DNA of 64,000 bases, taken from the NCBI GenBank assembly GCA_035461245.1, contig DATHVP010000030.1:48827-112826 (forward strand), in the 5' to 3' direction. Below are positions 9,490-17,337 of the stretch, piece by piece. This DNA is from SH-MAG3 sp035461245. GTDB taxonomy: Bacteria; Gemmatimonadota; Gemmatimonadetes; Longimicrobiales; RSA9. Below the pieces are notes generated by a model, which was given only the letters and a program-made list of their open reading frames with translations, was not told where the DNA came from and ran no database searches. The stretch's first letter is position 1. Each line of letters starts with the position of its first letter. The translations under genes were made by a program, and so were the position numbers.

Positions 9490-9588
9490 GTATGGTTTAT
9501 GGGGATGGTGTATGGGGATCACCGAACCATCCACGATCCCCATCCCATACACTATCCCCATCCCATACACTATCCCCATAAACCATAC
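9490..9588. repeat. Large imperfect inverted repeat with embedded tandem repeats
   Basis: The 28-base arms at 9490-9517 and 9561-9588 are complementary except at two positions, one of which is a possible G-T pair. An alternative inner hairpin is ATGGGGATC (9512-9520) with GATCCCCAT (9535-9543). The right part also holds two exact 18-bp direct repeats, 9536-9553 and 9554-9571, plus an 8-base partial third copy. The structure begins 16 bases after the stop codon of the exporter gene, so it could end that transcript or govern the DUF5916 leader. There is no T-tract. Confidence 0.85.
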
Positions 9589-9603
9589 TCCCACCGAAGG
9601 TGA

Positions 9604-11406
9604 CTACTTCCACACTCCCGCTTCTTCGGGGACCGGGTCCTCGCCCGGGTTCACGTAGACGTCCAGCTGGAGGCCCTGCTGCTTTTCGTAGAGGGTCCGG
9701 TAGAGGCCGCCCTGGCGGAGCAGCTCGTCGTGGGTGCCGCGCTCGACGATGCGGCCCCTGTCCATGACGAGGATCTGTTCGGCGCTGCGGATGGTGGAGA
9801 GCCGGTGCGCGATGACGAAAGTGGTGCGGCCCTCGCGGAGATGGCGCAGGCCGTCGCGGATGAGGGCCTCGCTCTCGCTGTCCAGGCTGGACGTGGCCTC
9901 GTCGAGGATGAGGATGCCGGGGTCGGCGAGGATGGCGCGTGCGATTGCGATGCGCTGGCGCTGCCCGCCTGACAGCTTGACGCCGCGCTCGCCGACGATG
10001 GTATCATAGCCGTCGTCGAACCGGTCAATGAACTCATCGGCGTTGGCGACGCGGGCGGCCTCGCGGATCTGGTCGTCCGTGGCGTCCGGCCGGGAGAACG
10101 CGATGTTGTCGCGGACGGTGCCATCGAAAAGGAAGTTGTCCTGCATGACCACGCCGAGCTGGCGGCGGTAGTCGGCGATGCGGACGCGGCCCAGGTCCTG
10201 CCCGTCCACGAAGATGGTGCCGTCATCGGGCATGTGGAAGGCGAGGACCAGGCCGATGAGGGTGCTCTTGCCGCCGCCACTGGGGCCTACCAGCGCCGTC
10301 GTGGTGCCGGCGGGCGCGTGGAAGCTGATGTCCTCGAGGACGCGTGTGCCCTCCTGGTACGAGAAGGAGACGTGGTCGAAGACGACGTCGCCATCGACCT
10401 CGTCGAGGGGCGCCTTGCCGGCCTCCTGCGCGTCCTCCGTGGCGACGTCCCGCAGCTCGCGGATCCGGTCCAGCCCGGCGAAGGCCTCGCTGATCTGCGT
10501 GCCGATGTTGGCGATGCCGACGAGCGGGCCCGCCATCATGCCCACCATGATGGTGTAGAAGAGCAGGTCGCCGGGCGTCATGGTGCCGGCCAGCACGCTG
10601 CGGCCGCCGAAGACCATGATCATCACGCTCACGCCGCCGATGATGACGGCGGACAGGGACGAGACCAGCGAAGTGCCGGTGATGGTCCGTGCGATGTTGC
10701 TGTAGAGGCGGAGCACGCCCTCCTGGAAGACGCCCTGCTCCCTGCTCTCGGCGCCGTAGACCTTGACCAGGCGGACACCGCCCAGTGTCTCGGTCAGGCG
10801 GCCCGTCACGTCGGCGGTGATCTGGCCCCGCTCCCGGAAGATGGGCCGCAGCTTCTTGAACGCCACGGCCATGACCAGCGCGAAGAGGACCAGCAGCAGC
10901 ACGGTCCCGATGGTGAGCTGCCAGTTCAGCCACAGCAGCACGGCCAGCGCCAGGACTGCGGTGAAGACGCCGCCGATGAGCTGGATGATGCCGGTGCCCA
11001 CGAGGTTACGGATCCCTTCCGGGTCCGTCATGATGCGGGCAATGAGGATGCCGGCCTTGGTGTTGTCGAAGTAGGAGGTGGGCAGGCGCAGCACGTGCTG
11101 CTGGATGTCTACCCGCATGTCGGCAATGGCGCGCTGTGCAGCGACGCTCACAACCTTCGCCAGGGCGAAGGACGCGCCGGCCTGCAGCAGCATGGCAGCG
11201 AGCACGGCCATGGCCAGCGGCATCAGGATCTCCGCGCGGCCGCCCAGGATCACGTCGTCGTAGAAATACTTGGTGCTTGCGGGGAGCACGAAGGCCGCCA
11301 GCCGGCTCACCACCATGAGGGCCATGCCGATGCCCAGCGTGCGGCGGTGCCGGCGCATCAGCGCCCATGCCTCTCCCGATACTGCGCCCAGCCTGAACTT
11401 GAACAT
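9604..11406 (-). CDS. ABC exporter, fused permease-ATPase (MsbA-like half transporter)
   Basis: 600 aa. An N-terminal six-helix type-1 exporter domain (about residues 15-310) is followed by a nucleotide-binding domain with Walker A GPSGGGKST, signature LSGGQRQRIAIARA, Walker B ILILDEATSSLD and H-loop VIAHRLST. Such proteins work as homo- or heterodimers and export lipids, lipid A, drugs or peptides across the inner membrane. The start is the ATG at 11406 after an in-frame GTG at 11409. No partner half-transporter or substrate gene adjoins, so the cargo is unknown. Confidence 0.93.
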   Translation of the reverse strand: MFKFRLGAVSGEAWALMRRHRRTLGIGMALMVVSRLAAFVLPASTKYFYDDVILGGRAEILMPLAMAVLAAMLLQAGASFALAKVVSVAAQRAIADMRVDIQQHVLRLPTSYFDNTKAGILIARIMTDPEGIRNLVGTGIIQLIGGVFTAVLALAVLLWLNWQLTIGTVLLLVLFALVMAVAFKKLRPIFRERGQITADVTGRLTETLGGVRLVKVYGAESREQGVFQEGVLRLYSNIARTITGTSLVSSLSAVIIGGVSVMIMVFGGRSVLAGTMTPGDLLFYTIMVGMMAGPLVGIANIGTQISEAFAGLDRIRELRDVATEDAQEAGKAPLDEVDGDVVFDHVSFSYQEGTRVLEDISFHAPAGTTTALVGPSGGGKSTLIGLVLAFHMPDDGTIFVDGQDLGRVRIADYRRQLGVVMQDNFLFDGTVRDNIAFSRPDATDDQIREAARVANADEFIDRFDDGYDTIVGERGVKLSGGQRQRIAIARAILADPGILILDEATSSLDSESEALIRDGLRHLREGRTTFVIAHRLSTIRSAEQILVMDRGRIVERGTHDELLRQGGLYRTLYEKQQGLQLDVYVNPGEDPVPEEAGVWK

Positions 11407-11621
11407 CACGCCCCGATCATTGCCCTGTCCCGGCGGCGCCCCGCATGCAGCGGACCCGCCCCGGCCCGCCGGAAGCTAACGGCGGGCGCGCCGGCACCGC
11501 CAGCGACCGCGCGGCGGGCAGCTTAGTTTAGGGCCATAACGGCATGGCAGGGCAGCCGGCTGGCGCGGCTGGCACGGGGTCTGCCCACCCTGCCGGCATC
11601 CATGCACGGAAAGGAGCGGCG

Positions 11622-12458
11622 ATGATCATCGACTGCCACGTTCACCTGAACCGGTACGGTGACGGCGAGCACGGCTCACTGCGGGAGCGGTACCTGGCCC
11701 TCAAGGCGGAAATGGACCGGCACGGCGTCGACTATTCCCTCGTACTCACCAGCTACAAGGTCACCGAGGGCAGGCCCGATACCCGGGCCGTGCTGGACGT
11801 GGTGGACGACGACCCGCGCATCGGCGTGGTCGCGGCTGTCAGCTACCTCCATTACCGGGCCGCCGATCTGGCGGATTACCGCGTCCTGCTGCGGGAAGGA
11901 CGCATCAAGGGCTTCAAGCTGTACCCCGGCTACGAGCCGTTCTATGTGCACGACGCGCGCATGCGCGTGGTCTATGAACTGGCCGCCGAGTTCGACGTGC
12001 CCGTCATGATCCACACGGGCGACACGTATGACCCACAGGGCCGCGTCAAGTATTCCCACCCCATCCAGGTGGACGAGGTGGCTGTGGATTTCCGGGACGT
12101 GACCTTCGTCATCTGCCACCTGGGCAACCCCTGGATCACCGATGCCATGGAGGTCATCTACAAGAACCCCAACGTCGTTGGTGATATCTCCGGCTTCACC
12201 CTGGGCCAGTTCGAGGAACGGTTCGAACGATACATGCTCCAGCAGGTGAATGAGGTCGTCGCCTTCGCCGGGGACCCGTCGAAGCTGCTCTACGGCACCG
12301 ACTGGCCCATCTGCGACATGGGCAGTTACATCCGCTTCGTCAACAACCTGCACCTGACGGAGCAGGAGAACGACATGATCTTCTGGGGCAACTCGGCCCG
12401 GCTCTTCAAGATTGACGTGGACGGCATCCGGGCCGACGCCTCAAGAACGTCACGATGA
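11622..12458 (+). CDS. Amidohydrolase family metal-dependent hydrolase
   Basis: 278 aa. It belongs to the amidohydrolase_2 / TIM-barrel hydrolases. It starts with the metal-binding motif DCHVH (His6, His8), has a further metal-ligand candidate at MIHTGDTYDP (strand 5), HLGNPW later, and a terminal YGTDWP carrying the conserved Asp. Related enzymes act on cyclic amides, lactones or aromatic carboxylates (decarboxylation). The chosen start has AAAGGAG five bases upstream; a longer reading frame from 11544 lacks such a site and homology. It overlaps the next gene by ATGA, so the two are translationally coupled. Confidence 0.87.
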   Translation: MIIDCHVHLNRYGDGEHGSLRERYLALKAEMDRHGVDYSLVLTSYKVTEGRPDTRAVLDVVDDDPRIGVVAAVSYLHYRAADLADYRVLLREGRIKGFKLYPGYEPFYVHDARMRVVYELAAEFDVPVMIHTGDTYDPQGRVKYSHPIQVDEVAVDFRDVTFVICHLGNPWITDAMEVIYKNPNVVGDISGFTLGQFEERFERYMLQQVNEVVAFAGDPSKLLYGTDWPICDMGSYIRFVNNLHLTEQENDMIFWGNSARLFKIDVDGIRADASRTSR

Positions 12459-13180
12459 GCGCTGCCGGCGAGGACCCCGAGCTTGACCTCGTCGCCGTCA
12501 CCGACGAGCGGGACCCGCTTGCGGAGCGAGCCCTCGCCCTCGTCCACCGCACGTTCGCGCCAGCCGACCGGCAGCCCGTCTCCGAGCTGCTGTCGGAGCT
12601 GAAGGAGAGCCGGCTGGGCCTGCTGTCCAATCACAACTTCCATTTGATTGCCGCCGTCGCGCCGGATGACGAGGAGCCGGCGGGCACCATTATCGGCGTT
12701 TACCTGGGCGGCGTGAACGCCGGCCTCGTCATGTACCTGGCCGTCCGCCGCGAGTACCGGGGCCACGGGCTCGGCCGGTTGCTGCGGCCGCGACTGCTCG
12801 AGGCGTTCCAGGAGGATGCCCGGCGTGCGGAGCATGACGACGTGGCGTTCGTGCTGGGGGAGGTTCGCGCCGCCAGCCCCTGGCTGCGGCGGCTGGTGGC
12901 AACCCGCGGCGCCATACCCTTCGACCTGGAATACTACCACCCGGGCATGGCGCCGGGTTACGGCGAGAAGTACGTCCTGTACCGCCAGCCGTTCGGTGAC
13001 GCCCGGACGGAACTGCCCGTGGCCCTCGTGCGCCGGATCCTCTACGCCATCTACCGGCGGGCCTACCGTGTCCGCTACCCGCTGCAACGGGAGGGCTTTG
13101 TCGCCATGCTGCGGCAGCTGGAGGGTCGCAGCAAGGTGGGCATGCATCCCGAATTCGCCAGGCGGTCCGGCACGGACTGA
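12455..13180 (+). CDS. GNAT-fold acetyltransferase
   Basis: 241 aa. The acetyl-CoA binding signature is visible: MYLAVRREYRGHGLGRLL (strand beta4 and the pyrophosphate loop R-x-x-G-x-G/L). The upstream part resembles other GNAT N-termini, and the C-terminal ~60 residues extend beyond the minimal domain (FVAMLRQLEG). The acceptor is unknown; small molecules or proteins are both possible. The ATGA overlap with the amidohydrolase suggests a shared pathway, perhaps hydrolysis of a compound whose amine is then acetylated, which is an inference only. Confidence 0.8.
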   Translation: MSAAGEDPELDLVAVTDERDPLAERALALVHRTFAPADRQPVSELLSELKESRLGLLSNHNFHLIAAVAPDDEEPAGTIIGVYLGGVNAGLVMYLAVRREYRGHGLGRLLRPRLLEAFQEDARRAEHDDVAFVLGEVRAASPWLRRLVATRGAIPFDLEYYHPGMAPGYGEKYVLYRQPFGDARTELPVALVRRILYAIYRRAYRVRYPLQREGFVAMLRQLEGRSKVGMHPEFARRSGTD

Positions 13181-13276
13181 GGTGCAGTTCAGCTGCTGCT
13201 TTCACACGACCGCGCGCCTTGAGCAGGCGCCCCGGGTCCGCTAGGTTGCCCGGCTTCGGACCCGGTGCGGCGCGAG

Positions 13277-13305
13277 TTGCCGCGGGGGTCGGGCGCGCGT
13301 ATAAT
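13277..13305 (+). promoter_or_regulatory. Sigma70-like promoter for the antiporter operon
   Basis: TTGCCG (13277-13282) and a perfect TATAAT (13300-13305) are separated by 17 bp. The expected transcript start is near 13312, leaving a leader of about 50 bases before the first subunit gene at 13361. Confidence 0.65.
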
Positions 13306-13360
13306 CCGCGCCGTTCTTGAGGCCCGCAGTATACAAAGCGGACATTGGCAGGGTAGACGG

Positions 13361-13846
13361 ATGCAGCGGCCACGATCCCTCGGCAGCGTTGTTCTCATTG
13401 CAGCGATCCTCATCGCCGCATGGTACGTGCTGTCGGGCATGTTTGACGTGCTCCATTTCGGGACGGGCGTGGTGACCGCTGTGCTCATCGCCCTGGCGTA
13501 CCGGTCCGTGCCGGACACGACGCGATTGAATATAGGACGCGCGCTCGTGTACGTGCCGTGGCTGGTGTGGCAGATCATCCTGTCGAACCTGCGGGTTGCC
13601 CGCGTGGTCCTGTCCCCGCGCATGACCATCCGGCCGACGTTCATCAGCCAGCCGCCGGGCGTGGTGGGCGACCGCGCCCTGACCGTGCTGGGCATGAGCA
13701 CGACGCTGACGCCGGGCACGCTGACGGTGGACATCCGGCGGGACGAGATCTTCGTCCACGCGCTGGACGCGCAGTCGGCGACGGACATGCGGGACGGCGT
13801 CGTAGCGGAACGGGTGGCCATGGTGTTTGAGGAGCCCGACTCGTGA
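13361..13846 (+). CDS. mnhE: Na+/H+ antiporter subunit E (MnhE/MrpE; MbhA-like)
   Basis: 161 aa. This is the first gene of a ten-gene operon for a multi-subunit Mrp-type cation/proton antiporter in the cytoplasmic membrane. Two or three N-terminal membrane helices (LIAAILIAAWYVLSGMFD, VLIALAYRS, VYVPWLVWQIILSN) precede the cytosolic MNHE domain, with the typical PTFISQPPG and LTVDIRRDEIFVHALD segments. The start is the ATG at 13361 after GGGTAGACGG. It overlaps mnhF by GTGA. Confidence 0.92.
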   Translation: MQRPRSLGSVVLIAAILIAAWYVLSGMFDVLHFGTGVVTAVLIALAYRSVPDTTRLNIGRALVYVPWLVWQIILSNLRVARVVLSPRMTIRPTFISQPPGVVGDRALTVLGMSTTLTPGTLTVDIRRDEIFVHALDAQSATDMRDGVVAERVAMVFEEPDS

Positions 13847-14136
13847 TCGGCGTGTTCAGCCTGGCAGTGCTGGCGGTGCTGGCCCTGACCATCCCGTTCC
13901 TGTACCGGGCCATCCGCGGCCCGACCCTGTTCGACCGCGTGGTGGCGCTGAACGGCATGGGCACGCTCGTCCCGGTGCTGCTCATCCTGGTGGGGCTGAT
14001 GTACGACCGGGTGGACATGTTCGTGGACATCGCCCTGGCCATGTTCCTGCTCAACCTGTTCACGACCCTGCTCATCGGGCGCTACGTTCGCGACAAGGCG
14101 GACGAGTCCGACCGTTCGGAAGCGGTGCGGCGATGA
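13843..14136 (+). CDS. mnhF: Na+/H+ antiporter subunit F (MnhF; MbhB-like)
   Basis: 97 aa with three predicted membrane helices and the family signature RGPTLFDRVVALN after helix 1 and DMFVDIALAMFLLNLF in helix 3. It starts with GTG inside the stop region of mnhE and overlaps mnhG by ATGA. It is a structural subunit of the Mrp/Mbh membrane arm. Confidence 0.92.
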   Translation: MIGVFSLAVLAVLALTIPFLYRAIRGPTLFDRVVALNGMGTLVPVLLILVGLMYDRVDMFVDIALAMFLLNLFTTLLIGRYVRDKADESDRSEAVRR

Positions 14137-14495
14137 TCTTTACGCATGTCGTCGTCGGCGTGCTGCTGGCCGTTGGCGTGTTCTTCCTGATGGTCGGTGC
14201 CATCGGCTTCGCCCGCCTGCCCGACGTCTTCTGCCGCATGCACGTGACGGGCGTCATTGACACGCTGGGCGCGCCCCTGATCATGCTCGCGACGGCCGTG
14301 TACCTGGGCCTGAACCTGGTGTCCCTGAAGCTGGTGCTGGCGCTGCTGTTCCTCACCATCACCAGCCCGCTCGTCGGCCACATGCTGGCGCGGGCGGCGC
14401 TGGAGGCCGGCCACGAGCCGGGCGTCATCGAGGATTCCGCGGAGTTCATGACGGCCGGCGCGCCGAAGCGCAAGCAACAGCTCCGGCGAAAGTAG
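14133..14495 (+). CDS. mnhG: Na+/H+ antiporter subunit G (MnhG; MbhC-like)
   Basis: 120 aa. It has three membrane helices, with the family motif GFARLPDVFCRMHVTGVIDTLG between helices 1 and 2, and SLKLVLALLFLTITSPLVGHML in helix 3. The C-terminal ~25 residues are polar and basic (KRKQQLRRK). The start is the ATG that overlaps the mnhF stop codon. The next gene begins directly after the stop. Confidence 0.92.
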   Translation: MIFTHVVVGVLLAVGVFFLMVGAIGFARLPDVFCRMHVTGVIDTLGAPLIMLATAVYLGLNLVSLKLVLALLFLTITSPLVGHMLARAALEAGHEPGVIEDSAEFMTAGAPKRKQQLRRK

Positions 14496-15044
14496 ATGGA
14501 CGGAATGATCCTGTACGCGGCTGAGATCGTCAGCCTGCTCATGGCCGTCAGTGCCCTCGCCATCGTATGGGCGCGGGACATGTTCTCGGTGGTCGCGCTG
14601 ATGGCGGTCTACAGCGGCTTCATGGCCGTGGTGCTGGCGCTCATGGGCGCGCCGGATGTGGCGTTCATGGAGGCCGTCGTCGGGCCGAGCCTGTCCACGG
14701 TCTTCCTGCTCGGCCTCATGTGGTGGATCAACCCGGAAGAGGCAACGCGCTATCCGGCGGCGCGCCGGCTGCTGGCGCTGCTGCCGGCGCTGGGGCTGGG
14801 CGGGATCGTGCTGTACGGCGTGAACGGGCTGCCGCCGTTCGGCGAGCCCACTGCCGCGCCCATGGAGCACGTCTCGCCGTACTACATCGAGCACGCCATG
14901 GCCGACATGGCGACGCCCAACGTCGTCGCGGCGATCCTGGCCGACTACCGCAGCCTGGACACACTCATCGAGGCCGCCGTCGTCGTGACGGGCGTGCTGG
15001 CATGCCTTCTCATCATGATGTACCGCGATGATCAGACCGTTTGA
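14496..15044 (+). CDS. DUF4040/MbhD-MbhE fusion subunit (detached C-terminal part of MrpA)
   Basis: 182 aa. Residues of about 1-75 match the DUF4040/MbhD unit (ARDMFSVVALMAVYSG, APDVAFMEAVVGPSLSTVFLL). The C-terminal half ends in NVVAAILADYRSLDTLIEAAVV, the hallmark of MbhE and of the MrpA C-terminus. In classical Mrp systems both units are fused to the large MrpA; here they form a separate gene placed between mnhG and mnhB, exactly the order of archaeal Mbh operons. The ATG follows the mnhG stop directly; a start at 14505 is possible. Predicted role: membrane scaffold at the cation-translocating end of the complex. Confidence 0.88.
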   Translation: MDGMILYAAEIVSLLMAVSALAIVWARDMFSVVALMAVYSGFMAVVLALMGAPDVAFMEAVVGPSLSTVFLLGLMWWINPEEATRYPAARRLLALLPALGLGGIVLYGVNGLPPFGEPTAAPMEHVSPYYIEHAMADMATPNVVAAILADYRSLDTLIEAAVVVTGVLACLLIMMYRDDQTV

Positions 15045-15468
15045 CAGCCTGATGCTGCGCACGACGCTGGCGCCGCTCGTGGCCGCGGTGCAGCTCGTTG
15101 CCGTGTACCTGCTGCTGCACGGGCACTACAGCCCCGGCGGCGGCTTCGTGGCCGGCGTGCTGTTCGCCGCCTCGTTCATCCTGCCGCGCCTGACCTTTGG
15201 CCAGCCGCAGGGGTGGCTGGCGCTGACCCCGCAGCGCGCGGCGCTCATGGCCGTGGCAGGCATCATCATATTCGCCGGGATCGGCGTTGCCCCCATGTTC
15301 GTGGGGGAGACGATGCTGGACTACGCCGTGCTGCCGCTGGCGGAGAAGGCCGAGTACCGCCGCTCCCTGGGCATCCTGCTCATCGAGGTCGGCGTCACCA
15401 TGGCGGTGGCCGGCGCGATGCTCTCCATCTTCTACGCCCTGTCCGGGCCGGTGGGGGGCGAGAAGTAG
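15028..15468 (+). CDS. mnhB: Na+/H+ antiporter subunit B (MnhB domain)
   Basis: 146 aa, four predicted membrane helices. The MnhB motif LLLHGHYSPGGGFVAGVLFAA lies at residues of about 28-48, followed by GIGVAPMFVGE and the C-terminal ILLIEVGVTMAVAGAMLSIFY. The start lies 17 bases inside the previous gene. It sits one base upstream of mnhC, so expression is coupled. Confidence 0.92.
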   Translation: MIRPFDSLMLRTTLAPLVAAVQLVAVYLLLHGHYSPGGGFVAGVLFAASFILPRLTFGQPQGWLALTPQRAALMAVAGIIIFAGIGVAPMFVGETMLDYAVLPLAEKAEYRRSLGILLIEVGVTMAVAGAMLSIFYALSGPVGGEK

Positions 15469-15469
15469 C

Positions 15470-15853
15470 ATGTTCTTCCTGGGCTACCTGGTGGACCGCG
15501 GTCCGTACCTGTTGTTCGTGCTGCTGGTCGTAATCGGCGTGTTCCTGATGATGTCGCAGCGCAACATGCTGAAGGCCGTCGTCGGGCTGTACCTGTTCCA
15601 GACGGCGGTCATCCTCCAGTTCATCACCATCTCGTTCCGCCGGGATGGCAGCGTACCGATCGTCGAGGGCGGTCTCGAGCTGCACAACCCGCTGCCCCAC
15701 GCCATGATGCTGACGGCCATTGTCGTCGGCGTGGCGACGCTGGGCGTGGCCATCGCGCTGTTGCGCAGGATCCAGGCGGAATCGGGCACCATCGAGGAAC
15801 GGGCCATGGGCCCCGACGAGGCGGCTGCCGACGCAGTGGGGACAGCACGATGA
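15470..15853 (+). CDS. mnhC: Na+/H+ antiporter subunit C (MnhC, NuoK-like)
   Basis: 127 aa. It resembles NuoK/MrpC, with three helices (YLLFVLLVVIGVFLMM, NMLKAVVGLYLFQTAVI, AMMLTAIVVGVATLGVAIAL). DPLPHAMMLTAIVVG-type residues (here NPLPHAMMLTAIVVG) are the standard MnhC signature. A polar acidic tail of about 25 residues follows helix 3. The stop overlaps the next start by ATGA. Confidence 0.92.
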   Translation: MFFLGYLVDRGPYLLFVLLVVIGVFLMMSQRNMLKAVVGLYLFQTAVILQFITISFRRDGSVPIVEGGLELHNPLPHAMMLTAIVVGVATLGVAIALLRRIQAESGTIEERAMGPDEAAADAVGTAR

Positions 15854-17337
15854 CGACATCGAACCTGCCGGTCCTGCTGTTCGTCATCCCGTTCGTCGCG
15901 TCATTGTTCGCCGCCGGGGGCGGCTGGCTGGTGCGCGGCGCCGAGAAGTGGGTGACCCTGGCGGCGCTGGCGCTGACGGCGGCGCTGTCACTGTTGGCGC
16001 TGCCGCAGGTGCTGGCCAGCGGATCGCTGCACACGCACCTGGGCGGCTGGGCGCCGCCCATCGGCATCGAGGTGCTGCTCGACCCGCTGAGCGCGTTCAT
16101 GGCCGTGGTGGTGTCGGTGGTCGCGTTCATCGTCGTGGCCGGCGCCGGTCCGCAGATCGCCGAGGAGCTGCACGGCCGGGAGACGGTGTGGTACGCCACG
16201 GTGCTGCTGCTGACGAGCGGGCTGATGGGGCTGGTCATCACCAACGACCTGTTCAACCTGTTCGTGCAGATCGAGGTCGTCAGCCTGAGTGCGTATGCGC
16301 TGGTGGCCGCCGGCGGCAGGGGCGCGCCCCGGGCCGGGCTGAACTACCTGATCATCGGCTCCATGGGTGCGTCCATGTACCTCATCGGCGCCGGCTTCCT
16401 CTTTGCCGCGACGGGCTCGCTGAACATCACGGACGTGGCGGCCCGGCTGGGCGAGGCGGATCCCCGGCTGGCGCTCTCCGCCGGGCTGCTCATCGTCGCC
16501 GGCCTCGGCATCAAGATGGCACTGTTCCCCCTGCACGTGTGGATGCCGCGGGCGTACGCCGTGTCGCCGACCGTGTCGGCGTCGCTCATGGCCCCGCTGG
16601 TGACCAAGGTCTCCGCGTACGCACTGTTGCGCGTCATCTTCTGGGTCTTCGGCGCGGGCACGCTGGTGGTGGAGGAACTGCTGTTGCACGTCATCGCCTG
16701 GGCCGGCGCGCTGGCCGCGCTGTTCGGCGGGGTGCTCGCCTTCCTGCAGAAGGACATCCGGCGACTGCTGGCGTATTCCAGTGTCGGTCAGATGGGCATC
16801 GTGGCGCTGGGCATCGGCATCGCCAACACGTCAGGGCTGACGGGCGCCGTGCTGCACATTGCCAGCGACGCACTCATGAAGGCCGTGCTCTTCCTGGCCG
16901 CCGGCATCGCACTGCTCCGCTTCGGCGTGCGCAATGTGGATGAGCTGCACCTGCTGCGGGGGCGGGCGCCGTGGACGGCAGCTGCCATGACCGTGGCGCT
17001 GCTGTCGCTGGTGGGCGTGCCGCCGCTCAGCGGGTTCTTCGGCAAGTGGTACGTGCTGAGTGCCGCCCTCATCGAGGGCCGCTGGGCGCTGGCGGCCGCG
17101 CTGGTCATCGGCAGCCTGGCCACCATCGGCTATTCGTTCCGTATCATCGAGAAGCTGTATTTCACCCCCGTGGAGGCCGACGCGGCGGGCCCCCGTGAGG
17201 GCCAGGTGCCGGTGGTGGCCGCGTGCGTCGTGATGGCGGCGCTGCTGGTCGTGGTGGGGCTGAGCAACGACTGGATCGTGCGGGTGCTGGTGCTGCCGGG
17301 CCTGCCGGGTATGGCCGCGTTCGGGATGGTGCCATGA
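15850..17337 (+). CDS. mnhD: Antiporter subunit D, first copy (MnhD/MbhH-like proton channel)
   Basis: 495 aa, about 14 membrane helices of the proton_antipo_M family shared with NuoL/M/N. The residues of the proton path are all present: Glu142 in helix 5 (IEVVSLSAY), Lys222 in helix 7 (GIKMALFPLHVWMP) and Lys253 in helix 8 (VTKVSAYA), plus a later Lys in DALMKAVLFLAAG. It is the first of three homologous large subunits in this operon. Overlap of ATGA on both sides shows tight coupling. Confidence 0.93.
   Translation: MTTSNLPVLLFVIPFVASLFAAGGGWLVRGAEKWVTLAALALTAALSLLALPQVLASGSLHTHLGGWAPPIGIEVLLDPLSAFMAVVVSVVAFIVVAGAGPQIAEELHGRETVWYATVLLLTSGLMGLVITNDLFNLFVQIEVVSLSAYALVAAGGRGAPRAGLNYLIIGSMGASMYLIGAGFLFAATGSLNITDVAARLGEADPRLALSAGLLIVAGLGIKMALFPLHVWMPRAYAVSPTVSASLMAPLVTKVSAYALLRVIFWVFGAGTLVVEELLLHVIAWAGALAALFGGVLAFLQKDIRRLLAYSSVGQMGIVALGIGIANTSGLTGAVLHIASDALMKAVLFLAAGIALLRFGVRNVDELHLLRGRAPWTAAAMTVALLSLVGVPPLSGFFGKWYVLSAALIEGRWALAAALVIGSLATIGYSFRIIEKLYFTPVEADAAGPREGQVPVVAACVVMAALLVVVGLSNDWIVRVLVLPGLPGMAAFGMVP

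Noticed and set aside
9451..9588. CRISPR array
   Set aside because: Repeats are directly adjacent without unique spacers, and no cas genes exist in the window.
8855..9658. Frame that translates the 12-bp repeats as a VYGT repeat protein
   Set aside because: It runs antisense through the DUF5916 N-terminus, and the repeat lies in non-coding DNA.
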